Source: Folioceros fuciformis (Eukaryota; Anthocerotophyta; Anthocerotopsida; Anthocerotales). From it: a stretch of DNA of 60,145 nt. Position 1 is the first letter of the stretch; each line of letters starts with the position of its first letter. Below the pieces are notes generated by a model. It saw nothing but the letters and a program-made list of their open reading frames with translations, was not told the origin of the DNA and made no database searches. The DNA is taken from positions 82,493 to 142,637 of the forward strand of contig JBNGIO010006272.1 of NCBI GenBank assembly GCA_049999805.1, written 5' to 3'. A program made the position numbers and the translations under genes. This document shows positions 25,843 through 39,300 of this stretch, piece by piece.

Positions 25843-28446
25843 CTAGCCAAAGAGGTCCACCAACTGAACCTGCTCCGGACTTACGTGAGAGTCGAACGCG
25901 AATCTTCTAGCCAGCATGATGGCAGCATTTCGCTCTCTTTCTGATTCCATTGCCAGCATGAACGAGACACCTTTCCTTGCCACCCAGTATACAGCCTGTG
26001 CTGCTGCATCTCCACCTCCCCGTGCCCCACAGAGCTACAATTGTTGCAAAAACGTGTTAGGTCCTTTCAAAGCCTATGGCGTTCTGCATAGCTCCAGAAA
26101 CACGAATATGGGTGGTGAGAAAGGTGACCAACAGGCAGCAGGACACGAGCGCACCTGCATGGATGCAGTGTAGGGTTCTCTTGCCTTCGTTGTCCGTCCT
26201 CGAGATAGCTTTATTCGACCCTTATTTATGCTAAATGCATGTGTGGATTGCTTCGCCACAGATTCTCCATTATGTTGGATTATAACTACCTGCATGTATG
26301 AAAGACGTTGCACATGTCACATGACATGAATCTCAGACACGCACGATGCTAAGTATCTGTCGCGAATTCTGCTCCGGTCACACACTTGCAAAATAACAAA
26401 CCTGCAACCGCTAGCAACAAGGAAACCTACGCTGAATGAAAAGCCACCCTTCTTGAAAAGAGCGTCCACATAGGTCACTAATCCTGGCGCTGCACAACGA
26501 AAGGAGAAACACTAGCTCAGAGTCTGTTGTCGCCAAAAACGAAAAGCACACAACCACCATTCAGAGACTCCGGCAGACCCAAGTGTGCACAACGTAGCCC
26601 AGAGCATGGCACACACTTACCGTGATCTATGGGTCCTGAAGTTGTGATAGTCTCTTGCCTACCATCTGCCTGGAAAATTTGCACTCGAAGGTATCTTCCC
26701 ACATCAAAAGGTTCAGGTGAATATTCTTTCCTAACGGCGCCTGAACAGAAAGATACGTAGCAATCAGAACTGTTCAAACATAATGGATAGTCTGGCAGCT
26801 CTGTGCTCATACCCACATCCGAGCAGTAGCTATAGACCTGATATAAGTTCAGCCTTGTGGCCATCCGCAGATACTCGCCGCCACTGGAACCCGCAGATTC
26901 CTAAATCCAGTGAACCCGGTACAGTTCCAATAAGTTGAGACACGACCAGTGAAGAGCCTAGGCGTTCATCTCCCTCAAGCTGAAATTGTCTCTGGCTTTC
27001 ACCATCTGGCAATTTTGACGTTTCCAGCTGTACGAGAAGGCAGTTGAAGATTACCATCCACGTGGATTACAAGACTATGAACAACCGTCACGTAAGACAA
27101 CATTCCTCGTTGTACAGACCGGTGAAGGGTGGGAGAATTAACCTGCTTTCGAAGTAACACCACTTCCTTAGCCTTCTCTGCAAGCTGTGTTCTTAGGCCC
27201 ACAAGTTCATGTTCCATCTCCATCACCTGAACCCAACCTCAAAACCATAAATGCTCCCTCCCTCTGCAGGCAAACAACTAAGGTGAAGAAACGTTTGCCT
27301 CACCTTGCTAGAGTCATGCAGCATTTTGATTCTTCGGGCCTCTTCAACTTCCTTTTTCAAAGCCTCCACGTCCTGCACGGAAACCAATCTCAAACCCCTT
27401 TCCAAATTGCGAAAGAAACTGATTGTAAAGAATCACTGAAAAGCAAGATACCAACCACAGCATCGATGCCGTTTGTATCCTCATTCAAAGTTTCTTCAGC
27501 CCTTTGCACAGCAGCTCGAGCAGTTTGTATTTCGGCCTCCGCCAAGGCTTCTGCGTCCGCCATTATCTTCTTGGCATCCTCTGAGGCCTTTCATATGCAA
27601 GACAAGAGATCCACGCAAGGAGATCATTACTTGGGTGCGACGAGGCTGGATAAAGAGCACAACATAATGCTACTGAGAAAACCGTCAAAGCGATGGGACT
27701 ACAATCACCTGACGAAAACTTGCAGCCGTCTGTCTTAGGTCAGCCTGCTCTTGTGCAAGTTCATTATCCCTTTGCGTAACTTGAACTGACAAGGCTTCCG
27801 CCTGGATTCAGTGAGCCAGAATAAGCACGTACAGCATAGACAACTCCAGCAGACCCCTTGCTGGCAGGGTACACACCCGGCAGGCACAACAAACGCCAAT
27901 GACCTTGACCAGACTCACATGTTTCAACATACCAAAGCCAAGATCTCCTGCAAATCATCCCGATTTCGACCTGCACTTCGACCGTACAGATCTTCCAACT
28001 TCTGACGCAGCTTCTTTAGAAGCGACTGCCGATCCATCAAAACAGCCTGCCTTACCATCGTCTGCAACGAGGAACGAGAGACAACAAAGTTCAGCTCCAG
28101 GATGGCACAACCAGCCATGCATTTCACATAAGCACACGAACAAGCAAACGTAACAGCCTCACACCAGCATCCTTACATCATCCAGTACTCTCCTAGCTGT
28201 AACATTGACAACTGTCTGTCCCAACTCGAACTTGCTGGCAAGATCACGAACAGAGAGGCGCTTCTGCAGAGCCACCAGGTTCGCTGCTTCTTGCGCAATA
28301 ATCTCCCGCTTCGATGGCGACGGAGTGTGAGTTACATCCTCGTCTTCTTCGTCATTGCTGCCATGGCCACTCATGGGCGAACGTGGGAACGGCCTCCCCT
28401 GAAACGTCACCTCCGCCCCGACTCCAGCACCCCGTTCCCTCTGCAT
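25843..28446 (-). CDS. SCAB: SCAB1-like actin-binding protein
   Basis: Eleven exons: 28446-28177, 28061-27933, 27801-27709, 27587-27456, 27372-27304, 27226-27143, 27027-26838, 26740-26621, 26489-26431, 26289-26155, 26034-25843; 490 aa, all in phase. Plant SCAB proteins bind, stabilise and bundle actin filaments (stomatal closure in Arabidopsis). Landmarks in order: LQKRLSVRDLASKFE near residue 70; GRSAGRNRDDLQE; ASEDAKKIMADAEA and ARAAVQRAEETL in the long coiled coil (to about 245); LRTQLAEKAKEV. An Ig-like part follows with GSSLVVSQ and EYSPEPFDVGRYLRVQI. Last comes a PH-like end with RGGGDAAAQAVYWVARKGV and ERERNAAIMLARRFAFDSHV. Length and domain order match the family (Arabidopsis SCAB1 is about 496 aa). 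The exon 9 donor was chosen as GTAGGT because only this keeps the phase. Confidence 0.9.
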
Positions 28447-31152
28447 CGTCCCTTGGTTTGAGAGACAAACATACGCAATGCCGGTCTCCCTACCACGACG
28501 ACAAGGCAGCCGTGAGAAACCCGTCCCTCAACCTGCCATACTCCGCCTGCATCCCCGGACGTCCATCACCAAGCCCGAACGCAACTTCAAGCTCATCAAC
28601 TCCACATGACGCAGTGCCGTAACATCCCGCTCAAGCCTGCAACAAAGATTCCGGCTCCCACTAAGCTCCGCGAATCCACCCGACCCGATCCATCCTCCAC
28701 TCAACCTCAAAAATCACAGAAACCAGCAGCCACAACAAACACACGGATTCTGAACAGCACACTCACACAGACACCAGGATTGTCTCACACTCCCATTCCG
28801 AGCAGAATTCACGGCCGAATTTGCCAGATCCGAGGCACTAAGCTAGATCCAGAGCTTGCAATTGCATCACACGGCAAGGCAGGGCAGCAGGATCCGTACA
28901 AGGAAGCGCAATTTGGGATGGGAAGCTCAGTCCACTAAGCAGCGCAGTGAGCCACGGAATTGACGCAGGCACGAGGCCGGGCGGAGGCAGTGGAATTAAG
29001 AGGTGAATCGAGCTGGAATGACAAAGCGACGGAGATGCGCCACGGTCGGCGACAGTGTAGCTGTCGCCATGGCTGCATCAGACGTATCGCCCAGCGGGCG
29101 AGCAGGGTCCTGAGCGCCTTGGCGCATGTGTCGTGAAGTTGACGATTCCCCACACAGGCCTGACTCCCGCAAGCGTCGGCCTGCCTCGATAACCGGCGTC
29201 TGCCGGCGTCGTCGCACTTACTCTTCTCATGTGACAATTTCCAAGCACGCCGTCCATTTTCTCTCTCCCCCTGGCTTTCACCAGCACATGGGCATGTGGA
29301 TAGCGTCGTGCTCCCTGCCACAATGCGTTCCACCCGACCGCTCGCCCAATTTTTAACTCGTTTCATTTAGCCCCGTCACAGCCAATTCTGGCACGTTCTG
29401 TGCCACGACTCTGACTCTATATTTCATAATATTACTAAGTGACCACCAGGCTCCGGGTGGGCTTGGGGCCCAGATTCTCAGGAGCCTGGAGGATGCTGTC
29501 TGTCACAGCGCCCGATGGCCCGCAGAGGAGTAGACAGACCAACAACTTGCTCCAAGTGGTGAACAATCTGAGCTGAACGAGGCTCCGCCTAGCGCGATTC
29601 CGTGAGGTGCTGCGGCTCACGGCAAGAAATCATGTAACCTGCCACTGCACTGCTACGCAGGGGCCAGGAGCTTGAGCGGGATGCCTGAAACCCCGGCCCG
29701 GAGATGGCGGGAAGACGAGACGAGACGTCTCAAACTCGGATGCATTGGAGATAACGGGAGGCAACAATCCAGTCTCCAACAGCCAGGAACCTCCGACATG
29801 TGGCTCAGGTCCTACACTCCCGCTGCAGAACCCGAAAGCTGTCAGCAACAGGATCTCACCAGTGGCAGAAGAACACAATCAGTGACCGATTCGCAGCCGA
29901 TTGCAGCCACATGTCAGGGCTGGAGAATCTCCCGGTGCAGCGTTCCTGGTCTCCGGCTCTGGAGTCATCGATGGGGCCATACTGCACTTCCTGGATGGCG
30001 GGAATGGCGGAGGTACTAAATTTCGCGGACGCGCGGTTGCATAACCAAAGACTCTCAGTAGTAGACGTGGAGGCCGACGAACCGGAACCGGAACCCGAGG
30101 TTGGGGCGGCTCTGACGCTGTCAGATCCACGTCCAACGCGAATTCTGCTCCGATTCCGCCGCTCCACTTCTTCCTGGCCAATCCTCGCGACAACAAAGGG
30201 GAGATGGTAATCAGCCGCTTTCCTCGTGGACGAGGGCAAGACCTGTTGCTTTCCCACCGGATTGGCTGCAGATCAGTGAGTGGGCCCCATGGCCTTGGTG
30301 TGCGTGAACAAGAATGAAAGTCCAGTTCCCAGGTGAAACGGGAATACGCAAATGTAAGTGCAGAGGAAACACGCCGAGGTTCCAGGCTGCTGAACCATCC
30401 CGTGCCTCGGCTATCTGCCGATTTGGAATTCCATGGGGCCACGGATGCCAGCTTCCGAGGTTCCGACCGGATTGAATGTCCTGATTTGCTCGGCAGTGAA
30501 GAGAAGGTGAGGCAGCTGCAAATGGATGAGGACACTGAGAGGACATCCCGGCTCTCACCACGGGGAGGGGGAGCTCAGTGTTAACCCGTTCAGCATGATT
30601 GAGTCCTGGCTGAGCACGAGAAATCCTCCAGCCAGCTCACGCGTTGAAGCCACGCTGCTGAAGCACAGAGGAATCCTCCAGGCACGGATGGGATGGTGAG
30701 CAATTCTGATCTGATTGCTTGTCGGCCTGAGGGTGACTTTCCACCACCACTGAAGCCGATCAGGTGCAATCTCAGCTGGCCTGTGGTAATGCCAGCTTTC
30801 TTACCCGACACGTAGGGATGATGATTTCAACCGTGCGGCTACTACGTTGCCCCGCCCGAGCGGCAAGAACCTACCTGCAAGATTGGTACGGAGGTGCCGG
30901 ATTCGTTGCGGGCCACCAGGAGGTATGGCAGACAGGTGTGGACCGTGTGTGGTGAGGAGAGTGGGCCAGCCGATACCGATACCGATACCGGTGGCAAAGA
31001 ATTAAACGTGGGACTTGTGTGACAAGAACAAGTGTGTGAAATCCATATGTGCAAGCCTAACACGGGCCACATCTATGTTGTTGAGACCTGAGGTCCTCTT
31101 CCAACTGCTGCTTCAGAGCGGATTCCGAGAGAGCACTGAATCGGCGAGACGG
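28447..31152. other. 2.7-kb intergenic stretch, no supported gene
   Basis: GC-balanced DNA with overlapping frames of 70-220 codons on both strands, but no recognisable domains and no convincing exon chain. The left end is the promoter side of the SCAB-like gene. An acidic DEPEPEPE word on the plus strand near 30080 resembles the acidic tract of the unknown gene at 8893, but only over a few residues. An unrecognised non-coding or fast-evolving gene cannot be excluded. Confidence 0.4.
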
Positions 31153-32515
31153 TTAGAGGCCAGCAGACACCAGCTCGTGGAGGGTAACGAGGCCGATCAC
31201 CACGTTAGAAGTGTCCACAACTGGGAGGAACGTGACAGGAGAAGGGGGAGCCTCCATCAAAACCATGGCATCCACAGCCATACAGTCTGCTTGGATGGAT
31301 CTAGGGGATCTGCAAACGTGAAATAGAAGATGTGAGTGACGGAAGAAAGAACGGTCCGCGGCTCAGCCAGGGGAATTTGAAAAATAGGGGGAGGAGGGCG
31401 ACATGGTACCTGTTGCACATCTCCCCAACCGTGAGCTTGAAGATCCTTTCGGCGTGGGACTTGAGCGTTCTCCGCAAATCCCCATCGGTGAAGGTCCCGA
31501 GAAGGCGGCGGTTGTCATCCACGACAAGCAAGCACCCACATCCCTTCATGCTAACTTCCACAAGCTGCTCCATGATGAGATCACCTTCCTTGCACAGAGG
31601 CACGTCCTTCTCCTTCCTCATCACATCCTGCACCTGCATCACGGGTCGGAAAAACGTGAGGATGACACATTGCCCCCGGGACCTAGGACCGAAGCCGAAA
31701 CTAGAGAGCAGCATCAAACAGACAGACGCACCTTGAGAATCAGCCTCTTCCCTATCCGCCCAGCAGGGTGGTTCAGCGCGTACTCCTCCTTGGTCAGGTT
31801 CTTGGCCTGCATCAGCGCGATGGCCACGGTATCGCCAAACAGCATCTGGATGGCGGTGGAGGTGACAGGCGCGAGATCAAACGGACACAGCTCCCGCAGC
31901 AGCGGGAGGTGCACCTGCATATCGCACAGCTTCCCCAGGCTGGAGTTCTTGAGCGACGAAATGCCCACCAAATACGCTCCCTTGGCCTTGGCGCAGGGCA
32001 CCAGCCTGCAGAGCTCCTCCGTGCACCCGCTCTTGCTGAGCAGCACCAGAATGTCTCGGGAGCTCAGAATCCCGATGTCGCCGTGGAGCGCATCCAAGGG
32101 CGAAAGGAACCCTGATCTGGTCCCCGTGGACACCAGCGTCTGGGAGATCTTCTGCGCTATGAAGCCGCTCTTGCCCACCCCTGAGAAGAAGATGGTCCCC
32201 TTGGCGTCCAGGCACAGCTGCGTGAAGGCCTGCACCTGCTGGTAGTCCAAGTTGGAGAAGAAGTAATCGATGTACTTCTTCTGCTCTCCAAACAAGAACT
32301 GCAGCTGCTCTGCCCCACGCGCAGGAGAAGCCAGTCCCCCGGACGCCTCCAGCAAAGCTGCATCCAGGTATCCCATGCTCTCCCGGCTGCAGCAACAGAG
32401 ATGCTCGTTTCTCCCCTGCTACAATCCTTCAAAGCCGCCGCTGCCTCTGCCTCTATCGCTGCCTCTGCCGCTGCCTCTGCCTCTGCCTCTGCCTCTACCT
32501 CTGCCTCTGCCTCTA

Positions 32516-32570
<55 letters not shown>

Positions 32571-35500
32571 CCAGCTACATATCAAGATTTCAAACTTCTG
32601 CACCGTCAACTCCCGCAAACCCGTCATCCACAAGTTCTCCTCAATCACACATCACAGGGAAAACAACAAATTTCTTCACTGTCCCCGACCTGGAAGCTGC
32701 TCGATTGTTCATTTCCACAACACTTCCTTCAATATGCATGAAACTCTGCCCAGGGCCGTCCGTAGGCATTGTTTTTCAACAGGCACAGGCGGGAACTGGG
32801 AAGACTCAAGGCAACCAAACCAGGGGTGAACAGGCTTGGAAGTATATCGTTCCGTCAGCAGACCGCAGTCGAGTACGACAACCCATACAGTTATATAATA
32901 ACGTACTAGGATACGTTTTAAAATGACAGTTACGTCCTATTCTATCACATAGTTTTAAAATAGTTTTAAATATGTACATTAACTAATCACGATCTTTTCA
33001 TGGCCCAGTACCGAAAGCCGAAGCCAATGCCAGCATGTAAGTAGGAGTAGACAGGTCAAAATCGACACGGCTCGATAATTCGTTGACGGCTTTCCTGACA
33101 CGACAGAACTACAGACGAGGTTCCTGAAGTCCAGGGTCGTGGCGGACAAGCTTTCTCTTCTCGAAGAAGGGAGAATTTCGGCTTCAATGCGATAAGCACC
33201 AACTGGGATCGCCAACTGATCCTAGAAGAGAACCATTCCCAAGGATTCACGCCCGGCGTTCTCCCCACCGGAGCAGGCACGCACCAACACGAAGCCGTCG
33301 AGCTCTGCAGCGTCTTAGAGTTCAGTCAGATATTGTAGGTGCCTTGCTGAGCAACAAAACCGTCATGTCACTTGGCACGTGAAAGGCAGGGGAGACGAAT
33401 ACGGGCAAAGCAGCTCATACAACCGGAACCTGAGAGTGGCACTCGGGACAAAAGCATTCAATTCAATCACCGTTGCAAACACTTCCATGTGTTGAGCGTC
33501 TGATTTCGTCAACAAGCTGTGCTCCATGAAGCTGAATCCACGGTGAAGGCCAGAGGTTACAACATCAGCACTCAGAACAAGAACATCATCGCGCTACCTG
33601 GAACCTAATCTGCAAAACCTATAGGGGTCTAACCCTAACCCCATCCCGCCCACCTCCCCCCCCCACCCAAAGGCATCCCACCCAACACTCTTCAGCCAAA
33701 GGAAACTCTTTTGAGTGGGAATAATGTGCATAGCCCCCGATGTCCTATCCAACTGGACACAGTTGGAGCCTGAAGAGACCCCTCACTAAACCTTTCCAAT
33801 GCCTTCTAGCCCAAGCCTTGCCCTTCGTCGTCCCTGTCAGACACGAATGCCTACGGGTGAGGAAAAACATAAACACGTCCAAAACTCGAAGAGTATTCCC
33901 ATCCCAGAAGAGTCCTTTTACACATCAGAACAACCAGCCGAACACTTTGCCTTGCAAAGGAACACTTCGAATGAGAGACGCCATATCCTTGCCCAGTGAT
34001 TGCAAGCTTTCCAAAACCATCGCAGGGCAGAAGAGAGAGAGGGCTTGGATGAACCAAACTCCCTAAAAAACACGAACTAACACCAAATAATGGGAAATTG
34101 AGTAGTCAGCAAACATGTTACTCGAGACTACTGCAACCATACCTTGTAGTAGCGGTGGAGAGCTATCATCGCTAGTAGTGTGCAGGGATAATGACTGTGA
34201 CAGGGAATGACACTTCACTCAAACCGTCGTGCAGGTGTGAGCTCTCTACAACCAGCTGCAAAGACCATCATCTTAGGAGGGGGCTACCTTCTTGATAGCC
34301 AGAGTTGAGTCTTGGAGTGCAGACTGGAGTGCAAACCGCAGAGCCAACCTGACCCTCCAAATGCCCTCCCACAATAGCTATGTTCCCCATGGCAACCTCA
34401 GCCTTTTCAACCGCCTCAGTAGCAGTGTGACTTCTTCTGCATGACTCAACTTCCATATCTCTTGCTTGACCGTCTCCCAAAGTTGGCTGAACAGACTCGG
34501 GAGCGAGCCACGGATGCTGGAGACACTGTGCAGCAGTTGGCCGCTTCTCTGGGAAGAAGCAGAGGATAGGACAAAGGAAACTAGCCATGTCCTGCGCATC
34601 CTGTTCACTGAATTCATACTTCTCTACCAATACTCTATCTAATGGCCAATATTTTAACCGCCGGATATGCCTTAAATCACCATGCCGGTTAAAATAGTCA
34701 CGTGAATATCGACCTCCTAAGGCAACCTGTTCGGACCAACAAGTGTCAGCAACCCGTCTCGTGCACATCCAACGCTTCATCACAACCCAAAATGTGATCA
34801 ACAACAAGGCGGATCTAGTCCTACGCTAGCTAACGCTCACCTTGCGAGGCATACGACCTAATAACTCCATCATAAGAGCAAGATGATCCTGCATCAGGTA
34901 GACTCACACATTAATCCCTCCATTGTAGTTAGAGCAGTAAAGTTCCACACTTGGGCGCCAGCAGTCAAAGGAGGCAAGGCAGTAGTACCTCATTACGGTC
35001 AAACTGGTCACCACTGCGTGGGTCGAACAACACATCACCTGTTGCCAATTCAAAGACGACGCATGCAAATGACCACATGTCAGCTGAAGTTGAATACTTC
35101 GAACCAAGAAGAACTTCTGGGCACCGGTACTGTCTAGTTTGTATGTCACTGGTAAATTGCTTGTAAGTCCAGCATGCATTCCCTAGGTCCACTATTTTAC
35201 ATCGTAAGTCAATCCCATTAGATGTCTGGCCAGACGTAAAATCAACAGGCTCACAAGAAGCCGCCGCAGGCTTATCATCAGCAGTGACTTCCCGGACCTC
35301 TGAGGCATCCCCAGAGGCTCCGGACATCCTCCGCAACTTGTACTCTATCTTCAAGGAATCGGACAGTACGGCAGATTCCGACTCCATTCCTGCATATCCA
35401 TTTCTCGGGGTAACGGATTCTCCATTATCATCATCTGCTCCTTTGGAGCCGAGCCCGTTGGCCTTTTTGGCTCTCCTTTTCAACTTCTTCTTCTGATTCT

Positions 35501-36121
35501 TGGATAGACCTTTGGATGCGGACTCACCGATAACCTTCTCTAAGGAAGGAGCAAAGCCTGCTCGGCGAGGATCCTTGGAGGGGTCCAAGGGCGAAACCAA
35601 CAGGACGTTCTCAGGTTTCAAGTCGGTGTGGATGATGGAGAGCTGGCCGTGGATATAATCAAGCCCTATGAGTATCTGCCGAGCTATTTCACGCACCATA
35701 TGCAACGGCAGACCCCTGTAATTGTAGCGCTTGATAACTGTTAACAAATTGTCTCCCAAAAACTCGAAAACCATACACACGTGGTGCCCATTCGGACCCG
35801 AGTGCTTGAAATGGTCTAACAGCTTGACGACACCCTTGACATTGTCAGGATCCCCCTGCGCAATCTGCTTGAGAATAGCAATCTCATCGATTGCTGCTTC
35901 TGTGTAGTGCTGTGCGCTCTTCTGCACCTTGAGCGCGACATATTTCTGTTCCAAGAACCAAAAAAAACTTACTGACTCTCTCTCTCTCACACACACACAC
36001 ACACAAACACATACACACACACAAAGAGGCCGCAACTCAAAGGAAACAATCCCAAGAAACGATCCACATCCTTCTCCCACACACGCCTTCCATCCATCAA
36101 AGCCAGCAAAACAATCGCTCA

Positions 36122-36367
<246 letters not shown>

Positions 36368-39300
36368 CTACCACTTCCCCGGCGCTCCTACACCCTAACT
36401 GACATGAACGCAATCCGCCGGGCCGCCACCGCCGCCAGACAAGCAGCAGACACACAACACCAGGGCGAGCCGGGAGCCCCAACGGCCCCGATCCTACAGC
36501 ATGCTCCGCTGCTGCGCGGCCAGCTTCCCCGGCGCCCCTGGAGCTCCCTCCTTCCGCACCACCAGATTGGCCGCTGGTGCAAAGAAACCCCAGTCCAGAA
36601 ACCCCCGCCGCCGCAGCTGGGATCATAGACAGGCGGACAGTCCACGGTGAGGAGGGACTAGGGCGCCGGCGCTGCCCGGAGCAGCAGAGCCGGAGAAGAG
36701 GTGGCTGGTGCAGCCAGGCAGCCTCCGCATGCAGCACGCATCCGGGCTGTGTGGAGGCTGCGGCGCTGATCCACCATAGCGTTTTCCAGGGCGTGATTAA
36801 AGAGCCGGCAGGCGGTGCGCGGGGCCCTTCCCAGGGATGCCACCTTTCACAAGGGAATACCACTGGACGACTGAACCAAGGAGTGCGTCGATTGGGCCCT
36901 TGTGAAGGGCAATCGTGGCGCCTCACGCTTGACTCGGTAACAACTGCGTGCAAATTCGGGGCCACAACGGTTGCCTTATTNNNNNNNNNNNNNNNNNNNN
37001 NNNNNNNNNNNNNNNNNNNNNNNNNNNNNNNNNNNNNNNNNNNNNNNNNNNNNNNNNNNNNNNNNNNNNNNNNNNNNNNNCGGTAACAACTGCGTGCAAA
37101 TTCGGGGCCACAACGGTTGCCTTATTCTGCTGCTTCGGTCTCCCAATTATGCACACCAACGCCACAGCTTGTACAAGAAGACGTCGTTTTTTCCTTGTCT
37201 CCACTCGGATGGAATTTTATTAGGGCTTACTTACACTCCGGTACTCCTTTCCTATATCCGCCTTTGACATTTTTTTGCATGGTACATTAGGTGGTAGTTG
37301 TAAGTTCAGTATGTACACACATACTCAGTTTCACAGAATAGAAGATATCACCCATCAATTCAATCCGTGGTACTAGAACCTTAGCCAACTCTATCTGATG
37401 CAGTAGAACCTTTGCCAATTCAAGGATGGTTGTATGATACCATTGCACGAGTGGTTGTATGTTTCACGATCAAGGACGAACCTTCGCCAATTCAATGGTT
37501 GTTGTATGATATCGTTGCACGGGTGGTTATATGTTTCACAACCATAGACGAACCTTCACCAATTCAATCCGGTGTACTAGAACCTTCACCAATTCAATCC
37601 GGTGTACTAAAACCTTCACCAATTCAATGTGGTGTTTCCAACACGATCACAGACGAACCTTCATCAATTCAATCCGGTGTACTAGAACCTTCACCAATTC
37701 AATGTGGTGAACTAGATGTTGATGTTTCCAACTCTCATTGCCTTCTTGCAAAGTTTTGTCCCAAGATTGCAAATTGCGTACATGCAAGTGCACTTCAAGG
37801 TCTTAATCTTCTGGAGAACGTCGTTTACTTTCTTAGAGTAGATATCATTTAGTATGTAGGAAAAGCTTCTTTGTGCACTTAGATAGTTGTAACATAATTA
37901 AGCAATAGCTAGATTACACCCTCACAACACAAACTCAGAAGATGCGGTTTGGGAAAAGGTCTTGGGTCCTTTGATGAACCATAACTTGGTAGATTAGGTT
38001 TTGGGTCCTTTGATAAACCACCTTTTGGTGACACACATAGGAAATCATACTTGTATATGCTAGAAAGTAATTACACTAACCACATGCTTCAACGGAGACC
38101 GTAATAGAAAAGGTTTGAGCACTAGAAGGGGAGAAGTATGCTAGCACCCTCTCTACTACCTTTCTTTTTCAAAAGCTATACCAAAAGCAAGGAGCACAAA
38201 GGGCATAAGCAAATTCACCAATGACCCATGTGCCTCACTAAGATAGTAGAATAGTATAGTATAAACTAGTAAGAAAAGCTTTTTTATTTTAGAACAACAA
38301 GATGGAAAACCATTTACCCTAAAGAGGGAGATAAACCATGATAGGAATATTAGGGGCTAACCCCTTAAAGCCTAATGACTATCAATAGCACCTAAAGCAT
38401 CATGGTCTGAGAGGAGAAAGGGTCTACTTACCACTATGGTTGTTGATGTTACCTCTATCTACTTACCGCTAGGGTTGTTGATGTTGCTCTGTCTACTTAC
38501 TATTAGGGTTGCTAATGCTGCCTCGCTGCCTCTCCAACGTTGTCTTGTATATGGCATTAGCCAATGCTTGCCCTAAAGGATTTAGGGTTTAAAAACACTA
38601 CAATACACTAAAGAGGAAAACCAAGCCCATTTTCCTTGTTATAAATTGCCGTAGCCCAAGACTTTAAAAACTTGGAAAATGCCTTGTACAGGGTCTCAAT
38701 AGCGGGATAAAGGTATGTTTTTTTTCCAAGATCAGAAAAATCAGTAAATAGTAATTATTATTTAATTAATCAAGTTTCTCGGTTAAATCCCTACTCAACT
38801 AGAATATAAAGGGTAGCTTGTCTCTATTCTATATATGTTAGTTTGAAATTGAGTATCTTGCCATCATTCCAAGGCCAAGCATGAGATAAGGATGCTTTAT
38901 AAGGTTTAAGAGTGTCTTGTAGCTTAAAGTCTTCTTATTGCGCCTTCTTAGGGTTAACATACTCTAAGAACTTGACAACCAAGTCGTGACAAACTTAAGT
39001 GTTGATGCAAATTTGTAATAGAGGAGGTTGTAGAGCAACATTTCTGACATGTGAATGCTATTTTACTAAATTCTTTCAATGTTTTGAAACAGAACAAACA
39101 ATTGCGAGTGAGCTCACTGTGTACTTTCATCTTTCTGAAGTAAGCAAGTTGAGAAGTGTACCATGGAGTACATGCCTAATTCCTTGACCAAGGTATATGC
39201 AAGGACAAAATCCGTACATCTCTAGCTGATTTCCAATTAAGTAAGTTTTAGCCTTTGTCGCCCATGATAAAACACTTAGCTTATGATTGTGTTGTGCAGA